Origin: Chloroflexota bacterium | GTDB lineage: Bacteria; Chloroflexota; Limnocylindria; Limnocylindrales; CSP1-4 | Length of the DNA stretch: 5,702 nt | Direction: 5' to 3' | Assembly: GCA_029858845.1 (NCBI GenBank) | Contig: JAOUEG010000132.1 | Coordinates: 1 to 5,702 of the forward strand | In this document: piece after piece, positions 1 to 4,200 of the stretch | Numbering within the stretch: the first letter of the stretch is position 1 | Layout: the number at the start of each line of letters is the position of its first letter | Notes under the pieces: generated by a model | Databases searched by the model: none | What the model was told of the DNA's origin: nothing | Seen by the model: the letters and a program-made list of their open reading frames with translations, nothing else | Program-made: the position numbers and the translations under genes

Positions 1-656
1 CCACCCCCACGCCCACGCCCACGCCGACCCCGACGCCACAGCCGACCGAGGCGGTGCGCGCCAGCATCCTGATCGCCAAGTACGACGACATGGGGACCCA
101 GTCGCTGGCCGACGACGTCGCGCTCGACGGCGCCACATTCGAGGTCTATCGCGACGACGGCGATGAGATCTTCGACGCCGCGGCGGACACCCTGGTCTTC
201 GGTCCGTCCACCACGGTCGGCGGACTGCTCGACACGGATCCGCTCGATGCCGGTTGGTACTGGATCGTGGAGACCGTGGTGCCCGCCGGGTACTCCGGTT
301 CCGACCCCATCCTCGTGGAGCTCAACACGGACTCCCAGGTCTCCTGCGTCTGGGATCTGTTCGGTCTGATCGAATGCACCGCGAACGAAGGTGACGTGTC
401 CGGCCTGAGCTGGACCATCGTCGAGGTCGCGAACTCGCCCACCCAGGCCTCGCCGTCCCCGACGGGCGGCGTGGAGGCGGCGACCGGGACCCCGGGGATC
501 ACCCTTCCGCCGACCGACACCGTCACGGGCGGACCGGGCACCACGGCCGGTGACGGCTGGCGCCTCGTCCTCCTGGCGCTCGCCGGTCTCATCGGTGCGG
601 CCCTGCTGCTGACCCCCTCCGGCGTCGTGGTCCGTACGGACGACCGCCGCCGCTAG
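1..656 (+). CDS. C-terminal part of a surface protein with SpaA/Cna-B-like domain and sorting-signal-like tail (5' partial)
   Basis: The frame is open from base 3 (bases 1-2 end a split codon) to TAG at 654-656, giving 217 visible residues. A GTG at 54 could be mistaken for the start, but the Thr-Pro codons before it are in frame, contain no stop, and lack a ribosome binding site, so the gene begins upstream of the window. Order of parts: Thr-Pro linker (residues 1-16); a SpaA/Cna-B (prealbumin-like) domain (about 20-146) with the typical strings GATFEVYRDDGD and YWIVETVVPAGY; a Ser/Thr/Pro/Gly stalk; LPPTD; a hydrophobic helix; the tail RTDDRRR. Lys26, Glu90 and Asn144 sit where Cna-B domains place the residues that form a Lys-Asn isopeptide bond. 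Two cysteines in a hydrophobic loop (SCVWD, IECTA) could pair. Role inferred: surface-anchored adhesin or stalk; the ligand is unknown. Family call is fairly sure, function is not. Confidence 0.88.
   Translation, partial: TPTPTPTPTPTPQPTEAVRASILIAKYDDMGTQSLADDVALDGATFEVYRDDGDEIFDAAADTLVFGPSTTVGGLLDTDPLDAGWYWIVETVVPAGYSGSDPILVELNTDSQVSCVWDLFGLIECTANEGDVSGLSWTIVEVANSPTQASPSPTGGVEAATGTPGITLPPTDTVTGGPGTTAGDGWRLVLLALAGLIGAALLLTPSGVVVRTDDRRR
3..47 (+). repeat. Thr-Pro hexanucleotide repeat encoding an extended linker
   Basis: Alternating Thr and Pro codons (units such as cccacg, with later units degenerating to ccgacc and ccgacg) encode about six Thr-Pro pairs followed by Gln-Pro-Thr. The array runs off the left edge, so its full length is unknown. 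Such segments form stiff, protease-resistant spacers between domains of surface proteins. At DNA level the nearly exact hexamers are prone to length change by slippage. Confidence 0.85.
504..653 (+). other. Sorting-signal-like C-terminus: LPPTD motif, membrane helix, Arg tail
   Basis: LPPTD is encoded at 504-518. About 13 mostly Gly/Thr residues follow, then a hydrophobic helix starting at Trp (558-560) and rich in Leu, Ala and Val to about 632, then RTDDRRR and the stop. The order motif, helix, basic tail is that of sortase substrates. The motif departs from canonical LPXTG by Asp in place of Gly. Whether a sortase cuts it or the helix simply stays in the membrane cannot be told here; no sortase gene lies in the window. 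Confidence 0.65.
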
Positions 657-663
657 CTCTGCC

Positions 664-680
664 CGGGCGCCCGGCGCCCG
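664..680 (+). repeat. Short GC inverted repeat after the upstream stop codon
   Basis: Arms cgggcgc (664-670) and gcgcccg (674-680) form a perfect 7-bp stem with a 3-base loop, beginning 8 bases after the stop codon. It may help 3'-end formation together with the larger hairpin at 701-728. A chance palindrome in GC-rich DNA is also possible. Confidence 0.35.
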
Positions 681-700
681 AACCGATCCCGAGCGCGTGA

Positions 701-728
701 TGACCGCCGGCCGAGAGGCCGGCGGTCA
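701..728 (+). terminator. Perfect 12-bp hairpin, probable transcription terminator
   Basis: Arms tgaccgccggcc (701-712) and ggccggcggtca (717-728) are exact reverse complements around a GAGA loop, 44 bases after the upstream stop. No T-run follows (the next bases are ctgtgtgg), so it is not a classic Rho-independent terminator. Stable GC hairpins without a U tract are often taken as terminators in GC-rich Gram-positives. Being symmetrical it could also act on the minus strand, but no minus-strand gene is supported nearby. Confidence 0.65.
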
Positions 729-802
729 CTGTGTGGCCGGCGCCGCCCCTCAGCCGACGTGACGGTCAGGAGGCGCCCGCGCCGCCCGTTCCGGGTACCA
801 GG

Positions 803-834
803 ACCGCGGTGCCGCCAGGCACCGGTTCCGCGGT
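803..834 (+). other. Potential two-part hairpin in the intergenic region
   Basis: Outer arms accgcgg (803-809) and ccgcggt (828-834) match exactly. An inner pair, ggtgcc (808-813) and ggcacc (818-823) around gcca, shares two bases with the outer arm, so the structure is either one bulged stem or two alternatives. It lies upstream of the candidate -10 box and could be an operator-like site. There is no direct sign of function. Confidence 0.25.
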
Positions 835-911
835 GGAGTCGACGGCGGTCCGGTGCGGTCCCGTCCATCGAGGGGCAGAGCAGGCGAGTACCATCCGCGA
901 CCCTTCCCGCC

Positions 912-917
912 TAGGAT
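912..917 (+). promoter_or_regulatory. Weak -10-like box, possible promoter of the large gene
   Basis: TAGGAT fits the TANNNT pattern of housekeeping -10 boxes in GC-rich bacteria and is one of few AT-containing hexamers here. No TTGACA-like -35 is seen at 16-19 bases upstream. If used, transcription would begin near 924 and leave a leader of roughly 160 bases. Low certainty. Confidence 0.25.
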
Positions 918-995
918 CGCGGAGATGGGTCCTGTGCTCGACCGGTACGTTCACCGGCCGCACACGACGTGGTGATCGCCACGAACCATCAGCCG

Positions 996-1042
996 GCGTC
1001 GGGTCGCGACGCGGACCACCAGGAGATCGTCGTCCATCGACG
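996..1042 (+). other. Two small hairpins in the putative mRNA leader
   Basis: First stem: gcgtcg (996-1001) with cgacgc (1007-1012), loop ggtcg. Second stem: cgtcg (1028-1032) with cgacg (1038-1042), loop tccat. The second ends about 30 bases before the Shine-Dalgarno sequence. They could shape the leader, but stems this short are common by chance at this GC content. Confidence 0.2.
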
Positions 1043-1071
1043 GATCCGTCACATCACAGGTCGGGGGACCG

Positions 1072-1076
1072 GGAGG
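1072..1076 (+). promoter_or_regulatory. Shine-Dalgarno sequence GGAGG
   Basis: GGAGG, within gggaggaa, ends 9 bases before ATG 1086, a workable spacing. It decides the start: ATG 1078 is only one base from it and opens an 11-codon frame ending at TGA 1108-1110, while ATG 1107 is too far away and would remove part of the charged region of the signal peptide. Confidence 0.8.
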
Positions 1077-1085
1077 AATGTACAG

Positions 1086-1217
1086 ATGTCTCGGGGACTC
1101 TGGTACATGATCAGTGCGCGGACACGCAGGAGCTTGACCCTGTTGTGGATCGCGCTCTTCGTCTGTTCACTTGGCATGCAGTACGTCCAGATGGCCGCTC
1201 CGGCGCCCGTCCTGGCG
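1086..1217 (+). other. Signal peptide (residues 1-44)
   Basis: A positively charged start (Arg12, Arg14, Arg15) is followed by a hydrophobic core at residues 17-31 (LTLLWIALFVCSLGM), a short polar stretch, and APAPVLA, giving a likely cleavage after Ala44 before VHDDG. Cleavage nearer Ala37/Ala38 is an alternative. TRRSL resembles part of a twin-arginine motif, but the core is strongly hydrophobic, so Sec export is more likely. Cys27 is not in a lipobox, because Val precedes it. Confidence 0.8.
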
Positions 1218-4200
1218 GTTCATGACGACGGCCTGTTCGAGATGGACGGGAACGCCACCAACAGCGCTGCCGCGGGCGACGACTGGGAAGCCGTCTTCGA
1301 CGGTACGGACAGCGCCTTCGACACGCGCTTCATCACCGATCCCGTGGACGACGCCAATGACGACACGTTCACCGGCGGATCCACCAAGGACGACATCAAC
1401 ATCTCTTCCTGGCTCTGGAAGAAGGCCAAGGCCTCCCAGGCCAAGAACGACATCACAAACGCCTTCGCCGCCGCCTACACCAACGGCGACGGCGACACGC
1501 TCGCGTACTTCGGCCTGAACAAGTGGGAGGCCGACGGCAACAACTTCGTGGGCTTCTGGTTCCTGCAGCAGGGGGTCGGGCCGACCGGCCCGGGCACGCC
1601 GCCCGGCAGCCCCTTCAGCGGCACCCACAGCGTCGGTGACATCCTGGTCCTGGCGCAGTACACCAACGGCGGCACACTTGCCGACTTCGACGTCTTCCGG
1701 TGGGTCGGCAGCGGCGGCAACGTCAACGGGACCCTGCAGACCGTCGCCTCCGGCGTCCCGTGCACCGGCGCACCGGTCAGCGACCTGGCCTGCGGCGCCA
1801 CCAATGGCACCACGATCACCGCCCCCTGGCCGTACGACGGTCGCGACGGCGATCCCGGCGTGTTCCCGCCCGGCACCTTCTTCGAGGGCGGCATCAACCT
1901 GTCCGCCCTGAACCTGGACAGCGGCTGCTTCAGCACCTTCGTCGCCGAGACGCGGTCCTCGCAGTCGGTGGACGCCACGCTGTCCGACTTCGCCACGGGT
2001 CAGTTCTCCTTCTGCGTTCCGCCGGACATCGCGACGCAGGTCCAGAACGACCAGGGAGCGGACACCTCCACGATCAACAAGGGCGAGAGCGTCACGGACC
2101 ATGTCGTCGTGAGCGGCGACAAGGGCGTCGCCGAGGGGACCGTCGACTTCTTCGTCTGCGGCCCGGACCAGTCCGCCTCCGGCTGCCCCAGCGGCGGCAC
2201 CCAGGTCGGCAACGACATCCCGCTCACAGGCGGTGAGGCCGATTCGAGCTCATTCACCCCGTCGGCGACGGGCTGGTACTGCTTCCGTGCCGAATACGAC
2301 CCTGCGCCGGGCTCGAAGTATCTCGCCGATTCGCACACCAACAGCACGACCGAGTGCTTCCGGGTCATCCCGGCCGACGTCCAGATCGTCAAGACGCCGA
2401 ACGACGGCTCCGCCAACGCCGGTGCGTCGATCAGCTTCACGATGAGCTGGACGAACGAGGGCGAGGGCAAGGCGACCGGCGTGGTCGTCAGCGACAGCCT
2501 TCCTGCCGGCGACGGCCTCGACTGGAGCATCAGTGGCTCGACCGGCACCGGTTCCACCTGCGCCATCGCCGGCGCGGTCGGCTCCGAGGTCCTGACCTGC
2601 ACCGTCGGCTCGATCGACGGCAACCCGAACTTCCCGGATGCGGCGCCGGTCAACGGCACCGTCACCGTGACGTCCGCCACGACCGCCGCCGACTGCGGCG
2701 CCATCGACAACACCGGCCAGATCACGTCCAACAACGACGGCACCGATACCGACCCGGGCAAGATCACCGTCCTCTGCCCGGACATCGAGGTCACCAAGAC
2801 GCCGGACGGCGGCTCGGTCGACGCGGGTGATCCGATCACCTGGTCCATCAAGGTCGAGAACCTGGGCCCCGGATCCGCCAGCGGCGTCACGCTCACGGAC
2901 GACCTGCCTGCCGGGATCGACTGGAGCGAGAGCGAGGCTGACTGCACCATCACCGGTGCCGTCGGCTCCGAGGTCCTGACCTGCACGGTCGGCACCCTCG
3001 CCGCCGGGGCCTCGAAGACCTACCAGGTCACGGGGACGACCGACGCGGCCGATTGCGGCGTCGTGAACAACACCGGCGTCGCCTCGGCCACCAACGAGCC
3101 GTCCGACAAGCTGGCCAACAACACGGACAGCGGCTCGGTCGACGTGCTGTGCGCCGACATCCAGATCGAGAAGACCGCCGACGACGACTCCGTCAGCGCC
3201 GGCGACCAGATCGGGTTCGACATCGTCGTCAGCAACGCGGGCTCGGGCACGGCCAAGAACGTCGTCGTCAGCGACACGCTCCCGACGGATGCGGGCCTGA
3301 GCTGGAGCATCGAGAGCGTCAGCGGTGACGGCAGCCCATCGTGCGAGATCGTCAGCGGCGTGCTGTCCTGCACCTCCGCCGCCCTCGCCTCGGGCGAAAG
3401 CTTCACCGTCCACATCGTCAGCGGCACGACGTCCGCCACGTGCGGCCTCGTTGACAACACCGCGTCCGTCACGACAGGCAACGACGGCCAGGATTCGGAC
3501 GATGCGTCCGTCTCCGTGCTGTGCCCGGACGTGACCGTGCTCAAGAGCGCGGACAACAGCCCGATCAACGCCGGTGACACAGCCGCGTTCACGATCACGG
3601 TCGGCAACGCCGGCCCCGGCGTCGCCAAGGGCGTCACGCTCAGCGATCCGCTCCCGGCCGGCATCAGCTGGACCGAGGACAGCGCCGACTGCACCATCAC
3701 CGCCGGCACACTCAACTGCTCCTTCGGCGACCTTGCCGTCGGCGAGCAGAAGGTGATCCACGTGACCGGCCAGACCGACGCCGCCGATTGCGGCACGCTG
3801 CCGAACACGGCGACCGTGGGCGCGACCAACGAGGCGACGGCCCAGCAGGGCAACAACACGTCGAGCGCCAGCATCGTCGTCGAGTGCCCGGACATCTCCG
3901 TCGTCAAGTCGGGCAACGGTCCGATCAATGCCGGTGACACGGCGACCTTCACGATCACACTCAGCAACGCCGGACCGGGCGACGCCTACGGCGTGACGCT
4001 CAGCGACCAGCTGCCCTCCGGCGACTGGACGCTCGGGGGCGCCGACAGCACGGATTGCGCCATCGATGGCTCGAACCTGCTCACCTGCGACTTCGGTACC
4101 GTCCTCGCGGGCGACGACCGGGTCATCACCGTCAGCAAGGCCTCCGACGCGGCCGACTGCGACGCGATCCCGAACACGGTGACCGTCGCGGCGACGAACG

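Larger units (their letters stand above)
657..1085. other. Intergenic region of 429 bases
   Basis: No convincing gene lies here. The open frames that cross it give Arg/Pro/Gly-rich translations with no domain-like pattern and continue into the next gene out of frame. It holds a short inverted repeat just after the upstream stop, a strong hairpin at 701-728, a two-part hairpin at 803-834, a weak -10-like box at 912-917, two small hairpins at 996-1012 and 1028-1042, and the ribosome binding site of the downstream gene. I looked for known riboswitch cores, including the c-di-GMP class, and recognised none. Confidence 0.7.

Noticed and set aside
54..56. GTG as the start of the first gene
   Set aside because: The Thr-Pro repeat before it is in the same frame without a stop, and no signal peptide or ribosome binding site is present. 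The gene continues upstream.
1078..1110. ATG 1078 as a start or a tiny leader peptide of 10 residues
   Set aside because: It begins one base after GGAGG, too close for normal initiation, and its product MYRCLGDSGT has no attenuator-like codon run.
1158..1169. Lipoprotein signal at Cys27 of the large protein
   Set aside because: Cys27 lies in the middle of the hydrophobic core after Phe-Val. A lipobox needs a small residue such as Gly or Ala directly before the cysteine.
731..1225. Plus-strand open frame of 164 codons across the intergenic region
   Set aside because: Its Pro/Arg/Gly-rich translation resembles no protein, it has no ribosome binding site, and it runs out of frame into the signal peptide of the large gene.
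1167..2102. Minus-strand open frame of 311 codons opposite the head module
   Set aside because: It is antisense to a gene with a clear signal peptide and domain order, and has low-complexity Ala/Gly/Val/Arg composition.
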